NCBI GenBank assembly: GCA_030549775.1
Contig: CM060171.1
Coordinates: forward strand, 2,100,001 to 2,164,000
DNA length: 64,000 nt
Direction: 5' to 3'
Origin: Tamarix chinensis
Lineage: Eukaryota > Streptophyta > Magnoliopsida > Caryophyllales > Tamaricaceae
Shown: positions 38,278-51,067 of the stretch, in pieces
Position numbering within the stretch: the first letter of the stretch is position 1
How the letters are laid out: every line of letters starts with the position of its first letter
The notes under the pieces: model-generated
Database searches by the model: none
Seen by the model: only the letters and a program-made list of their open reading frames with translations
What the model was told of the DNA's origin: nothing
Translations under genes and position numbers: made by a program

Positions 38278-40642
38278 TTAAATTAAATGTTCATTTTCGT
38301 TAATAACATCAACTACTTCTACTTCTTCATCTTCAACTCCTGTTTCATAAAAAATCACGGCCTCTAACTTAGGTTCATCGAGAGAAAGAGACGCAACATC
38401 AAGTAATCCAATATCTTCAAAAGAACCAAATTCATCACCTATGCAAAATAAATAAATAAATTTATCATTTAATAGTTGTCACAGTTTATAATGTAATACA
38501 GAATTAGTAAATAACGAGAAAATATTACCGTAGATATCCCACATCATTGATTTTTGCTCCTTATATTCTGGAAGTCTCCTTGCTAGGAGACGATGATTAT
38601 TATGAACATACACCAAGTCTTCAATACGCTTAGGAAGCAATCTATTCCTTTTCATAAAGTGAATAAAACCATATGTACTCCAATTTCGTTCGCTGCATGA
38701 AGAAGAAGATACTTGGCCAAGCAATTTGAGGGCAATATCTTGAAGTAATGGCGCACTTGAGCCATGAACTCCCCACCAAGCCTTTGGATCAAGAATGTCT
38801 CTATCATAAAGAGAATCAAATTCTCCGAATGGACCGTGTTTAAGTGCAAAATTCGCAAACTCCATATTAACTTTGGAGCGATCTTCATGATTAGGGAAAA
38901 GCCTTTTAAAACACTTGTTCCTTTCGATGGAAACCTCTTCATCTCTAGAAGGAGCAACTCTAGGTGATTTAACATCTAACCAAGTATCAGTGTAATACCT
39001 TCACTCAAAGGAAGAAATCAACAAAATTATAGATGCTATTATTAGTTGTTAAATTAAAGAAATAAGAAGATAACACTTTAATAAAAACAAAATAAAGTTA
39101 CCTTGGGTTCAATGAGTATACCAAACGGTGAAGGGGCGTACTACTTTTGGTCCAACGGGCTGTGAGTATAGTATATACCACTTGAAAGAAAGAAGACACG
39201 TCTCCAACCTCTTTACACTCATGCTTATAAATGACATTTCTCACTTCATCAATCATTGTGTCCCACATTTCATAGATAAGGTACAGGGTTGGTTTATCCG
39301 CATCACACTCTCTAATCATATGGTAAATAGGTCGTGTAAACTCAAGGATATAATCAACATTCTCCCACCATAAATCATCAAGCAATTTTTCCTTCACAAA
39401 CCTTGGTTTTCCAATATTATCAGCTTTATAAGAAAGCCACTCTTCACTAATTACCATAGCTTGAAGGCTATATCTTATAAGCTTCATTCTCTTCAATGTA
39501 ATAACAACTTGAGCAAAACGAGTATCAGCAACTGCAAGCAACTTTAGAGAAGCAAACCTATTGAACATGGCTAATCTCATGGAATGCATCATTATAAAAT
39601 TCTTGATTTGAATAGCATCTCCATGAATCTCGGTTATCCAATGACACTCCTCATATGTCTCAACATTATTGTTCACATTTCTTGCAGCACAAATATTTTT
39701 CAAAGCAAGATTAAGGGTATGAACAACACATGGAGTCCAATGAATATGAGGATAAACTTGTTCAATGATTTCACCGGCCGCTTTACAATTAGATGCATTA
39801 TCAGTGATAACTTGGACAACATTTTGAGAACCTACCTCATCAATGACTTCTTTCAACAACTTAGAAATGAAGTGTTTGTCTTTGATCTCACCCGAAGCAT
39901 CAATTGCCTTTAAAAACATAGGACCCGAATCACAAATTGCAATAAAATTTATTAATGGTCTTCTTTGTGCACCACTCCAACCATCAGACACAATAGTAAC
40001 ACCCTTTTCCCTCCATGTCATTTTGATTGGTTCCAATAATCTATCTATGTTCGATTTTTCTTGTTGAAGTAACATTGTTCTCAAATGATTATAACCTGGT
40101 GGACCATAACCAGGTAAAGGATGGCTAGTAGCAAAAGCAAAAGCTGCAATAAAAAAAAGATTTCTTGCTAAATTAAATGGAACACCGCCGGTGTAAAACA
40201 TTCTAGCAATCATTGCATCTAATTGAGAACGCAATTGATTGTTAAAAGCTTTCTCTATAGGATTTACATCAATCACTTGTCTCTTCTTCAACAAAGATAC
40301 ATCCATGCTTGAATTAGGTAAAGGCACATTTTTTGGCAACATTTATTTAACTATTTTCAAAGCTTCATTTTCTAAAGCTACCATTTCAAGCTTGTCCTCC
40401 GCCCTCACTTTCTTACAAGTAGCAATACCTTTACCAGGAATATTCAACAAATGAGCTCTCACCCTTGTATAGCTTCCTTGCTTTATTTGATTACAAAAAT
40501 TACACGTCCACAAAACAGTTCCCCCTCCACTAATTTTCTCACCTTTAGTAACATAATTCCAAAGAGGATTATCATTTACATCCGTAGAAGATACACTAGC
40601 ACTCGTAGAACCCATGTTACTATTACTACCACTAGAAGCCAT
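38278..40642 (-). pseudogene. hAT transposase gene, one nonsense codon, 3 exons
   Basis: Exons on minus 40642-39102, 38998-38529, 38438-38278 join through GT-AG introns (103 and 90 nt) to 724 codons. The product would be a cut-and-paste transposase. In order: a BED-type zinc finger (TCNFCNQIK..H..C, residues about 46-76); the DUF659 catalytic region with VSDGWSG and QVITDNASNC; WTPCVVHTLNLALKNI; and the C-terminal dimerisation region SSSSCSERNWSTYGFIH..RNRLLPKRIEDLVYVH. The acidic tail ends ENEHLI. Codon 100 is TAA (40345-40343), directly followed by an in-frame ATG (40342), so the zinc finger and catalytic part are now separate open frames of 99 and more than 400 codons. All else looks intact, so loss of function is recent or reinitiation occurs. 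Confidence 0.85.
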
Positions 40643-40796
40643 GATATAATCACGACACCACAATGCCACAACGCCACAGGCCCACAACGCAATACAACAC
40701 TAATAACAGAAATCACTGCAAGTAATATATAACAAATGATCAGTGAATCTATTTAAATCACAACAACAACACTACAAACCGAAATTAGAATCCATT

Positions 40797-40854
40797 TAAT
40801 TCCAAAGAGGATTATCATTTACGTCCGTAGAAGATACATTAGTACTCGTAGAAC
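40797..40854 (-). repeat. 58-bp duplicate of the hAT transposase 5' coding region
   Basis: This is near-identical (three differences, all A/G or C/T) to 40554-40611, the segment coding VSSTDVNDNPLWN, in the same orientation, 243 bp away. It may be the remains of a second hAT copy or a local duplication. Confidence 0.85.
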
Positions 40855-41460
40855 TGAAATTTTTCATCTAAATAAAATTTTGAACTATCATCCATAATTA
40901 CTTTTGGGTATTTCTTTCTCTATTTCTGATATATAATTTTGTATAATTAATTCAATTATTATGACTTACTAATTATTTATTATTAGGGAATAGATTGAAA
41001 CTCTAGATTATAGTTTGAGACATGATATTATTTTTCTTTGTTTCATGATATTGTTCTTTGACTATATTTTAATTGCTATTGTTTATATATATGATTCTAT
41101 CAAATATGATTTATATGGTGTATGCCTTACTTTAGTTTCCTTATAGTGACAATATGTAGAATTATATGCCTGCTAAGTAACCATATAAATATGCTAGAAT
41201 TTATATGTATAAATTGCAGCTAGGTTATATAACAATTCACCTAATAGTTTTGTGATTCTAAGGAGAAGGGTGGTATGGGGCTTCATAGCATGGATAAGAC
41301 TAATTGGTCGTTCCTTATAAAGATGGCATGGGAGTATATGGCCAATACAGATTTTTGTCACTCGACCCCCACTCCTATGGCCTCCCTAAGCTACCAAACC
41401 CTCACTATGTGAGTCCGTGGAAGTACCGTTGTCGGTCAACTGGCTATCAATCAACTTCTA
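40855..41460. other. Spacer between hAT and copia remnants
   Basis: AT-rich to 41230, then a more balanced block. No coding or element border was recognised. Confidence 0.4.
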
Positions 41461-42030
41461 TTATAGTAGGGTAGATTTCAAATCCTCAAGGACTAACTCA
41501 TCCTTCCCATACAAAACAGTCTCATAAAAATGCTTAAATCTAGCAAGTAAGGAACATAACAATATGATAACCAAATCTTCATTATCTAATTTAACATCTA
41601 TATTATGCAAACCCATAACAATAGAGTCAAATTCATGTAGATGACTTTTCAAAGATTAACCTTCATCTAGTTTCAGGTCATGAAGCCGACTCTTCAATAG
41701 TAGTCGATTTGCTACTAACTTTGTCATATACAATGACTTCAGCTTCAACCACAAGGGAGCCGTTGTTGATTCTTTCGCCACTTCCCGCAATACCTCATTT
41801 GACAAACATAATTGTATGATGGAGAGGGCCTTTAGATCTACTTCTTCAAATCTCTCATCCATCATCGATTATGGCTTCTTCAAATATCAAGGTAAAGCTT
41901 TTTCCAATCCGTTCTAAATTAGGATCGGCTACATCTTCAATTTCCATAATATGAAATCGATGGATCGATCAAACTTCTCAATATCAAATCTTATACCCAT
42001 CTCGATAACTGTATCACTTCAATAACGTAT
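41461..42030 (-). pseudogene. Ty1/copia gag fragment
   Basis: On the minus strand two frames separated by one stop (41652-41658 region) read MMDERFEEVDLKALSIIQLC.., PLWLKLKSLYMTKLVANRLL.. and FDSIVMGLHNIDVKLDNEDL... This follows the UBN2-type gag polyprotein of copia elements (WLKLE.LYMTKSL, L..F..I...L.N...K..DED). It stops before the zinc knuckle and pol, so the element is truncated. It is preceded on its own strand by a primer-binding site and LTR. Confidence 0.8.
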
Positions 42031-42033
42031 CTC

Positions 42034-42042
42034 TGATACCAT
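42034..42042 (-). other. Primer-binding site of the copia element
   Basis: On the minus strand TATGGTATCAGAG follows the LTR end directly. TGGTATCAGAG is complementary to the 3' end of initiator Met tRNA, the usual copia primer. Confidence 0.75.
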
Positions 42043-42044
42043 AT

Positions 42045-42477
42045 TGTTACAAAAATTGTATGGATTTAGAGAGATCTACACCAAATCGAGATTAACAATA
42101 TTATGTACAATTGAGAACACACACGCAAAATAGAATAATTCAAGAAAAGTAGAGATCTTATTCATACTCTTGTATAATTACAATATGATTAAACCAGTCA
42201 ATCACTCAATTGCATGAATTAACAATTCTCTTTGAAGGGAGAATTCTATGTAGAAGAAGAAGAAATTGGGGTGCATGACTCTTAATGGCTAGGGTTTCAA
42301 CATGTTTCCTTTTATGGAAAAAAATTATATGGAGCAAAACAATGTGTTTTGGAAATATGCAAAAATACGATTCGTGTTTACGAAACACGGGACCTCTGTG
42401 TTTATTTCCTTACATTTGACTTTTGCCAAAAATACATTAAGATTTCATCAAGGAAACATGGTCCGTGTAATATAACA
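42045..42477 (-). repeat. Ty1/copia 5' LTR, 433 bp
   Basis: On the minus strand it begins TGTTATATTACACGG and ends TTTTTGTAACA, with a TGTTA/TAACA terminal inverted repeat, and abuts the primer-binding site. No second LTR copy was found in the window. Confidence 0.7.
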
Positions 42478-43199
42478 CGCCCCCGATGTTTCACACACAT
42501 AACTCCAAATTACACCAAAATTATCTAATACATGCACGGACCAACACGATGTTATGATGTTTTCAAATAACCAGTCAAATCTCATAATATTTAGTTTGTA
42601 CTTTTGTCAATATATCTTATTTTATTTGAATCTTCATACCCGCTTTGTAAAAATGTTATGAGTTGTATTACTACTACATAATACTCTCTCTACTTCACTA
42701 GGGTGCTTCAAAAGCCTTTTGATGCCATAAAGGGGCTAAGATAAGGCAATCCCCTCTCTCCTTATCTTTTTTTGTTGGTGATGGAATATCTACATAGATT
42801 CCTCCTTAGTTTTTGGAACAACCTGCTCTTTAAACCTCACCCTAAGTGTAAGAAAGTAAAATTGAGTAGTATGATGTCCATAAATGACTTACTTTTCTTT
42901 AGTTTAGGAAATAAGTCTCCATAGATGATATGCATAATGTGTTTTAGGATTTCTTTGATGTATCTAGTTTAACTTTGAATGGCTTGAAAAGTACAATATA
43001 CTCTAGTGTCTCAGTACTAAGTTATGCCCGAAAGGAGATTGAAGAAAAATATCACTTTCCTATGGGTGATTTACCCATTTGATACCTTAGGGTTTTTCTC
43101 TCACATAAGAGGCTCTTAGAAAATGATTATTTATAGTTGATAGAGAAATTTACAACTAAGATAAGGTCATGGAATTCAAAGAATCTCACTCATGCAAGC
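42478..43199. other. Spacer, nothing recognised
   Basis: AT-rich sequence without domain or repeat border. Confidence 0.35.
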
Positions 43200-44230
43200 A
43201 TGGAAAATGATTATTTGTAGTTGATAGAGAAATTTACCCGAACCCAAGCTGAGGTAAGCCCACTATCGGTCATCCCCAAAAACCTCCACATGACTCTCTA
43301 CTCGTGAAAATGAGCAGGTGATCGAGCAAGCGGGCACATCAATATACTACGTACTGAAAAAGCTAAGTTGCTTCCCTAATGGGAACACAAGTATAAAATG
43401 CAAAATCTATCATAACATGGATATCATATTTAACATATGTCACGCTAATATCATACACGTAAAGGTAATAGTGCATCAGAGTATATTAATCATGCATAAC
43501 TCAAGTAACACAGAATATATCATGCTTATCTTCATATTATATTCACACAGGTAGTCACACATGTACTGGAAATATTATTTTAGATAACCACTAGGGTTTA
43601 TCTTCCAACTTACTCAATTGATTGGATTACACCATTTCCTTATCTTTATATTGATATAAGTCAACACCTAGTCAATATTTCCAATTATTAACTAGTTGGT
43701 CATTTAAGCCATTATCTAAGTGTACATATCCAATTTTATCCTTTTTGGTCATTCAAACCATTATTCCCATCATATTTCAACTATTAATCATTCACTTAGT
43801 CATTATCCATATTTTATCATCCAATTACTTATCATCCCCGTTTTTGTAAACAAGTGATGGCCTATACACTACCCTATGGTCTCGCATATCGTGGAAGCCT
43901 ATCCAAATAAAGGGTAATAAAGTCCCGGTCAAAGTCAATCACCAAAGCAGACATAAGTCTAGGCTGAAGCCAATCACCAGAATGGACATAAGTCCAGACT
44001 GAAGCTAACTAATATGGACATAAGTCCAGATTGAAGCCAACCACCTAGGTAACCAAACTCTTTAGTATTGATATCCCCTAATACATCATCAGTGTCTAGA
44101 GTAGGTAAGGTACTAGGACCTCTAAGGATCCCACCAGAATGTAAAGCCTAAAGGCACTAATAAATGCTCGAAGGCAAACTAACCTCCGATAGCTAATCGA
44201 GGATCGGGTAACTTAGACCCATACACAACT
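43200..44230 (-). repeat. Fragment of the non-coding LTR-like family with a small tandem array
   Basis: CTACTCGTGAAAATGAGCAG and ATATACTACGTACTG near 43295-43355 parallel CTACCCGTGGGAATGAGCAG and GTATGCTACGTATTG near 45714-45770. Their reverse complement lies near 49150-49210. Positions 43925-44045 hold three units of ATGGACATAAGTCCAGA-type sequence, each followed by CTGAAGC. The borders are unclear. Confidence 0.5.
43925..44045. repeat. Short tandem array, about 35-40 bp units
   Basis: Three to four imperfect copies of GGACATAAGTCCAGACTGAA followed by GCCAATCACC-like spacer. Each unit itself contains the palindrome GGACATAAGTCC (imperfect). No function is apparent. Confidence 0.75.
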
Positions 44231-45121
44231 CGATTGTCTTTTGTTTTACATGGTTAGTACATTATTCATGAGGATAATTGATCATACAAGGCCCACACAA
44301 AAAGCAAGCAAGCCATTAGCATTTCTTCCATATTAATCATTTCCATTTTCCAACCATGTGGGGCTTCCATTTATCCTTGTATAATATTATTCATGCCCAT
44401 CATGTAATTTTATTCAAGCCCAAGATGTACTTCATTACTCTTTTCTCAAAACCATCATATGACATATGTAATATACCCATTTAACATTTACAATACCCAT
44501 TGAGTATGTATTTTATCCACTTAATAATGATAGAACAGTCTTGTCTATAGCCTTAAGGCATAACCAAACCGAAAGGAAACAAATCACACAAGCCAGTTGA
44601 ACCAAACAATTAGTCTGGCCCAACCAGTCGATCAGTTTGATTTGACTAAACCCTAATTTTTCTCAAATCAGTCGATTAGTTTGGGGAAACCAGTTAATTG
44701 TTCATAGACCATTCAATCAAATTTTCCCAACCAAACGATGGGTTTAAGCAGAGAGCAATACCAAGGTCTCTGCAGGCTTACCAGTCAATGGATTGAGTCA
44801 ACCACTTGACTGTTCTAAGAACCAACTGATCGGTTTGATCTAACCAGCCGATCATTTTGCCCTACAATAGTATCAAACCATCAATTTCATGCAGATCATG
44901 CCTATAAATCTTTATTAAACCACACTGGAACATGCTTTAACATTGTATAACACATTCTTAGCCTATTTAACTTAACGTTTAATCATCATCCCTCATTTTT
45001 CTCAAGTTTCATGTTTTTTACTTATAAAGTACAATCTATCTATCCAAATTAATTTTGCATGCCACAAACATTCGTGCAAACATATGAGATCAACTCAAAG
45101 AGTTCTATATCATGTAAGAAT
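44231..45121. other. Degenerate repeat DNA
   Basis: Within 44580-44880 words such as CAGTCGATCAGTTTGA, CCAGTCGATTAGTTTG and AACTGATCGGTTTGATC recur. They resemble 590-760 near the left end of the window, so both may come from one repeat family. There is no coding signature. Confidence 0.35.
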
Positions 45122-46120
45122 TGTAATACTCCAAATTTTTCTAGTTAAACCTAATCTTGAGTAGTTAATATCGTAACCTAATTCTAACCTTAGAAAATTT
45201 ATTCTTGTTATTTTACCCTAACTCCTTAATTCTAAATTTTAGCTTAATACTAATTTTTATTTTAGGTTATTACCTAAAAATTATAATCGAATATTTTGTT
45301 TAAACGAAACCATACACCAAGACGGGGGATTCTACCGCCATGATCAGCACAAGCTTGACCCCCAACCAGTATCGCACCAACCACGAGGTTATAAAAACTC
45401 ACAAAACATTAAACCAATTAGGATATAGAACCGTAATGATTTGAAAGGTTCATAAATAAAAAGGAAGATCAGAGTGTGTAATTAAAAAGTCATTACAGAA
45501 TGGAAACGATTACATAGTCAAAGCCCCTAAGGGAAAAGAACATTATGAATAGTAATATAGGATAAAAGCAAGAAAAAGAAGGGTATGAATGACACTCACT
45601 ATAGGGCCCCATGCCAAGTCCAATAGGTCAACACTCAGCCTTGCCTGATACCTTGAATGCATCATAAGCATCGAACACAACATCTCCTACCTACACCAAC
45701 TCATAAGGGACCTCTACCCGTGGGAATGAGCAGCACTTATGAAATGGGTGATCAGTATGCTACGTATTGAGTAAGGTAACCATGCAGCTAAAGTCGTACA
45801 TGAAATATAGGTAATACAAGCATGTAACCATGCAAAAAAAGGCCATATATGAAAGACATGTAGTACACGTAGTGATTCGAACAAGTTTAACCAATTCATT
45901 AAATCTCTGGTCATTATTCCCATTTCACACCATTCTCATTTTAAATCCATGCGAGTACGGGAATCCCACTATTATAGTCGGTGGACCGAAAAATACTTAG
46001 GCTAGAATGCACCTAGCCACTATTATTCGCCAGTGGACTGGTTTAGTCCTAACTCTCATGGTGTTTCACTATAAGTAATAATATCTTTCCCATGGCTTAT
46101 CATCATTAAGTTTTGTTTGT
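45122..46120 (-). mobile_element. Reverse-oriented partial copy of the non-coding element family
   Basis: It begins at 45122 with TGTAATACTCCAAATTTT. On the minus strand 46080-45950 reads GTCCACTGGCGAATAATAGT and CGGTCCACCGACTATAATAG, the same modules as in the 56.8-57.4 kb array. This copy therefore lies on the opposite strand to its neighbour at 46121. There is no coding capacity. Confidence 0.65.
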
Positions 46121-49100
46121 TGCGTAATCCTCCAAAATTTTAAAAACCTATAATTTAATAAATAGCTTTTATTTGGGATAAATTAGCCTTTAAAATTATT
46201 TAATTTAATTATTTTATGGATTTTTGAGTATATAAATTTGGATAGGAATATCTAATAAACTAAAATAAATATTTTGTTATTTTATCGTGCTCATTTTATT
46301 AGAATAATTTTCCAAATCATTATTTTACTAAAATTATCCTTTTTAAACCAATATATTAAATTATATTACATTAAATTATTAAATTAATTTATCTATCAAA
46401 AATATTACATTTTATTATTTTACAAATTAAATTATTTTAATTTCTTTTATTTTTCTTTTTCCTTTTTCCCTTTTCTTTTCTTTTTCCTTTTTCTCCTTTC
46501 TTTCTTTTTCCTTTTTCCTTCTCTTCGGGCTGCCAGGCCAGCCTTTCCCCCCTGCACGCTTGGGTCGCATGCCCGTTCTTTCTCCTGCGCAGCGTCAGGC
46601 CCAACTCCCCTGCTTTTTCTTTCCTTCCTCCTTTGCATGCATCGACCGGCCCAGCCTTCTTTTCTTTTCTCCCTTTCCCCCGACTAGACAAGCCCAACTC
46701 TTCTTTTTCTCCTCCCTTTTCTTTCCTTCTCATCCCCCTCCACCTCGGCAGCCACCTTCATAGCCTCGCTGCCGCCGCCGCCACCCTTGACCACCAACAA
46801 CCTATCCTCGACCACTACCTACACCCCCTCTTCACCCCTGCACCCTTCCCTTGCCCCAAATCCTACCCCACCTACCCTCTTTCCTAGCCCCAAAATCCAA
46901 ACCCGAAAACACCACTTCCTCCTCCCTTTCATGCCATTTCGAGCCCCTTATCTCTCTTGTTTTGCATGCAGCTCATGCTACATGAGTAGGATGAGTTGTT
47001 GCATGCCTTGGTATATTTCGGTTAATAAGTTTTAAGGTATAATAATATTTAAGTTAAGTATTTCATTAATTAAGTTTTATAAAGTTTTATGCTTTGGTTT
47101 TCTCATTTCTAATATGATAAGTATTGATATTATTTTTAGGTATTGGTTTTGCTAATCAAAGCTTGAATCTTTAACTGGGATATCGGTGAGGTTCGATTTT
47201 TGTAGGAATTAGGGTAATCGTTAAACCCCACTTAAATACATGGATAAACGTATGCTAACACATTAGGGTTTTAATTTGTTATTTTGCATGATATATATAT
47301 ATATATTATCTAGTATTTAAAGTGAAAACATAGGGGTTAGCTCAAGAACCATCTTTCATTCATGTTAATATTTCAATGCCAACATATTTTAGAATGGTTG
47401 GTTAAATTTTTGATATTCATCGTAACCTTTAATCACTCTAGTGATCATATACAATGAATATATACATATACACTAAATACTCTCCTTCTTTCTCTTTGTT
47501 TAACCTCCACTCTATCCTTTCTATATCAAAAATCCATTGCTTCAGCTCCCTCTTCCTTCTCCCTTCCTCCTTCTCTTTTCTTCTTCTTCTTCCTCCTTCT
47601 TCCCTATTTTTGGCCTTCACACTATCCATCCCACAACTGTGCACTACCTTAGCCACCACTCATCACCCTTTGGCCAGTGGACTGATCACCAAGGTCGCCT
47701 CAACCTTCCCCTTCATCGTTGCTGGCCATTGTCGTCGACCACCCCCTCTTTTTCCCTTCTTCTTCCTCTCATCCGTCGCACCTTTGTAGAGTGCACAGCT
47801 TGTGCACCGTCGTGCAACACTTAAATCTCCTACTGTATAGTCGTGCAACTCTTGCACCGTCAGGTCGTGCATCTTTTTTTTTTCTCGGTCTACTATGCAT
47901 TGTTGCTGCATAACCACGCAACTTTTGCATTGCCTGGTCGTGCATCATATTTTCTCTCGACCAGGAGCTACATTATCTGCTGCATAGTCGCGCACCTTCC
48001 CATTTTTGGCTGTGCACTCCTATTTTCACCCCCAAATCTTGTCCAAACACCACAAAAATTTAACCATAGCTCCACCACACATTCCTCTACACTCCTATAC
48101 AACTCGTACTTTCATTTAACTCCGGTTATTTCCATTTTTACCCTCCTCTACCTTAACTTTCCCCTCAATTTTAATCTTCAATCCTAATTATATTTTTATC
48201 TTATTTTCGTAGGTTATTTTTTGGTGATCTCAGAGGAGGTCTAGGATTTATGTTCATAGATCCCGGTGTCTTTGTTGGTAAGGATACATGTTGTAGCTAC
48301 GGTTTTATGTGATACTTATTTTTTTATGTGCTTTTGTGTTAAGTATGTTGTATTGAATAATTTATTTATGAAAATGTTATGAAATGATATTCTTGAGAGT
48401 AATGAAATTATGTAAATACATATTTGGGTATAATTTTGGATACAAGATATCTATAGAAAATTAAGGATATGTACTTCGGATAATGATTGGAAATTTATAT
48501 GTATTAGTATTAGGTTTCATAAGGCATTTAGGAGAATATGATTGTCTTGACTACCCTGTGGGTATTATAATCATTTGAGGATAGTTACGTGATGGTACTT
48601 ATGTTGTTTAGTTATATGTCTTGTGCATTTATATGGGTTCAGCATGATAATATACAATCAACTCTGAATAAGGAACTAATAATTTAAAGTGAAAGATCAC
48701 ATGAGTTGAGTCGAGGTATTTATATGGGTTCGTTTCACCGGATAATAATAGTGGCTCGGGTGTGTTGTCCCCAAGAAGTGCATCGTTCTGTTCCACCGGA
48801 TTAAGAATAGTGGGGTCCATACTCAATGTGAATGAAAATACGATTAAAAGATAAAGTATAAATAGAAAGATACTAATCATTTAAAGTGGAAGACTACGTG
48901 AGTCAGGACCGAGGTGTTGAGTCCGTTCCACCGGATAATAATAGTGGATTGGGTGAGTTATCCTCGAGAGGTGTTTCATACCGTTCCACCCTTTTAATAA
49001 TAGTGGGGTCCCTGAACTCAACGTAAATAAAAGATTGAAATATGGTATATCTAATAAAAGACCTAAAATAAATAATTATCTGGCATTCTTTGATTTACGC

Positions 49101-49631
49101 ATGTATGATTTTCTTATGAGAATTCTTGTAACCCTGCTTGACTGTACCAGTACCTTACTCCGTACGTAGCATATTGATCATCCGTTTTATGGGTGCTACT
49201 TAATCCAATGAGTAGACAATCCAGATGTATATGTGCAGGTTGATGATGACCAGATGGACAAATTCGCAACCTTTGATGATATATATATGGAGGAGTGATT
49301 TCTTTATATCAGGGTGTTGGGGGTAGAGTCATGTTATCCGAATGATAGTTTTACCCGGATACCTTTTTGGACTCTTAGTTCCATGGGATCCATTTTGTTG
49401 TATTTTGATATTGTAATCGAAGTTGATCTCTAAATGCTTATTTGATGTTATTAAAAGTTATCTCGTTTTATCCTATCATGTTTTAATTTTCTAATCATTT
49501 TGCCTTGTGATTGAGGTAAGGATGGTGGGGTAAGCCAGACTTATGTCAATTATGATGGTAATACCCAACTATTTGAGTATACGCTTTCGCTTAAAATGAA
49601 ATTTTTCAGTAGTAATTTTTAATGTGTTACA
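46121..49631 (+). mobile_element. Non-coding LTR-like element, about 3.5 kb
   Basis: It starts TGCGTAATCCTCCAAAATTTT and ends AATGTGTTACA. Inside are two pyrimidine-rich tracts (46440-46980 and 47480-47800), a segment 47640-47720 shared with the solo-LTR-like element at 13324-14880, and two array units at 48666-49020. No gag or pol was found. The two similar pyrimidine tracts suggest a nested or duplicated copy. No target duplication is evident. Confidence 0.6.
48666..49020 (+). repeat. Two array units with CCACCGGATAATAATAGTGG module
   Basis: Two units of about 200 bp start with TAATTTAAAGTGAAAGATCAC and TCATTTAAAGTGGAAGACTAC. Each carries TTYCACCGGATAATAATAGTGG and a second TTCCACC..AATAGTGGGGTCC module. 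They are the same design as at 56821-57430, but diverged. Confidence 0.85.
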
Positions 49632-50269
49632 TCTATCCTTAAAGAATTCCATAGCTAAGTAATAAGATGTTAGGTAGTAAGTTGTTGTTAGGTACATCCC
49701 ATCATCCACAAATAGATGGTCAAAAAAAAGTGACTAATAGAACGTTGGGAACTTTACTACAATGATTAGTTAGCAAGAGTATAAAGGATTAGGATATAAA
49801 ACTTGCACATACTGAATTTGCATATAATATGAGTCATTTTAGTTCAACTCATTCAAGTCCATTTGAAGTTATCTATGGATTTAATCATTATTTTCCTGTT
49901 AATATGTTATCATTAAAGGAATTTGATATTAATAACTATGATGATAAAGAGAGGTTTGGATTATTAAATTAAGAACAATATTGAAAAATCTAATGCTAAA
50001 TACTAAACACAAGCAAATAAAAATTAAATTTAACAAGTGTTTTTCACCAGAAGAGTTGGTTTGGTTACAATTAATAAAAGGAATATTTATAAACTAATGA
50101 GAAGAACTTAATGAACTTTTAAAATATTAAGGACATTTGAAAATTATGCTTATGAATTGTAATTATTTGAATCCTATGGAGGAGTTTTAAGAACTTTCAA
50201 CATTGGTCATTTATCTCCTTACTACAGTGATGCTAATTTGAGGGTAAATTCTTTTTTAATAGGGGAGAA
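49632..50269 (+). pseudogene. 3' end of a Ty3/gypsy pol (integrase C-part) before LTR 1
   Basis: The sequence parallels 60920-61549: TACATCCCATCATCCACAAA and AAAGTGACTAATAGAACG (the SNHIQ..TKVTNRT region), TTCATTCAAGTCCATTTGAAGTT, then TTTAGTTTCAAGAACTTTCAAC-like text. The frame has many stops. It ends in a polypurine tract AGGGGAGAA (50261-50269) directly before LTR 1. So it belongs to an element lying upstream of LTR 1, whose remainder is missing or displaced by the element ending at 49631. Confidence 0.7.
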
Positions 50270-51067
50270 TGATGTAAGATAATCCCCATCTCACTCTTCT
50301 ACTATTGGAGGTTAAGACTTATCACACTTAGAGATGGTGTTGATTGTTCTTGAAAATCTTGAAAACCCTCATGATAACTGTAATTTTACTGATATTTTAT
50401 TAAGTGAATTTTTAGGTATTGAATATATTTTCAAGAAGAATAATTCATCAAAGACATTTATTTTACAAGGCAATGACAAGACAAGGGTTATAGAGTTGTA
50501 TAGAAGACAGAGCTACAAGGCACGAAGTTTGATTACATGATTCCTGCATGTATTACATGATTGGGGTTTTGTTTAGCTTTGATATTTTATGTATACTTTT
50601 TAATGTATTATAACTTGTAATTGTAGGTCATTATCATAATATAATCATGTAGTGAATTAGTTTAAATATTTTATTAACTAGGCCAATATAACTAGTTAAA
50701 GTCAGTTGGGTTGGGCTTGGTTAGTAAAGGGTAAGCTAAGGCCTACATCCATGGGTATGGGTATATATATTGACTTTTACATTGATATCATGAAGTGAAG
50801 TAAAATCCAAGAAATTTGAAATTCTTCCTTTCTCTTCAAGTGAAGACATCTTGAGAGTTTAGGTATTGTTCTCAAGAGAAAATTGTATGATTTCTCATTA
50901 GAATTGAGTTGATTTTGGTGAAGATCAATCTCAAAATCATGACCTTTGTTGAATACTACATCTATACTCGGTTCTTATTACAACAACGAGCATCCATTCT
51001 ACTCAAATGATAAAAGCAAAATATCATGCATTGTGAAATAATAATTATTTAATTATCGTCCACATCA
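50270..51067 (+). repeat. Ty3/gypsy LTR 1, 798 bp
   Basis: It starts TGATGTAAGATAATCC and ends ATCGTCCACATCA, giving TGATG/CATCA terminal inverted repeats. It aligns over its length with 61550-62345, with many substitutions. A polypurine tract precedes it and a primer-binding site follows it, so it acts as a 3' LTR for the upstream fragment and a 5' LTR for the downstream element. Confidence 0.85.

Larger units (their letters stand above)
38073..40854 (-). mobile_element. hAT transposon, one terminus visible
   Basis: The element contains the transposase gene at 38278-40642. Its 3' side ends in CAGGGACGGGG with four or more tandem ACGGGG-like hexamers (38075-38110), typical terminal/subterminal hAT repeats. 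The opposite terminus (expected CCCGTCCCTG) was not found up to 42 kb. So the element is either truncated at its 5' side or has a diverged end. The segment 40797-40854 duplicates part of the transposase 5' region. Confidence 0.65.

Noticed and set aside
46437..47035. Lys/Glu/Gly-rich frames on minus and Pro/Ser/Phe-rich frames on plus
   Set aside because: Low-complexity purine/pyrimidine tract in a non-coding element; no protein family.
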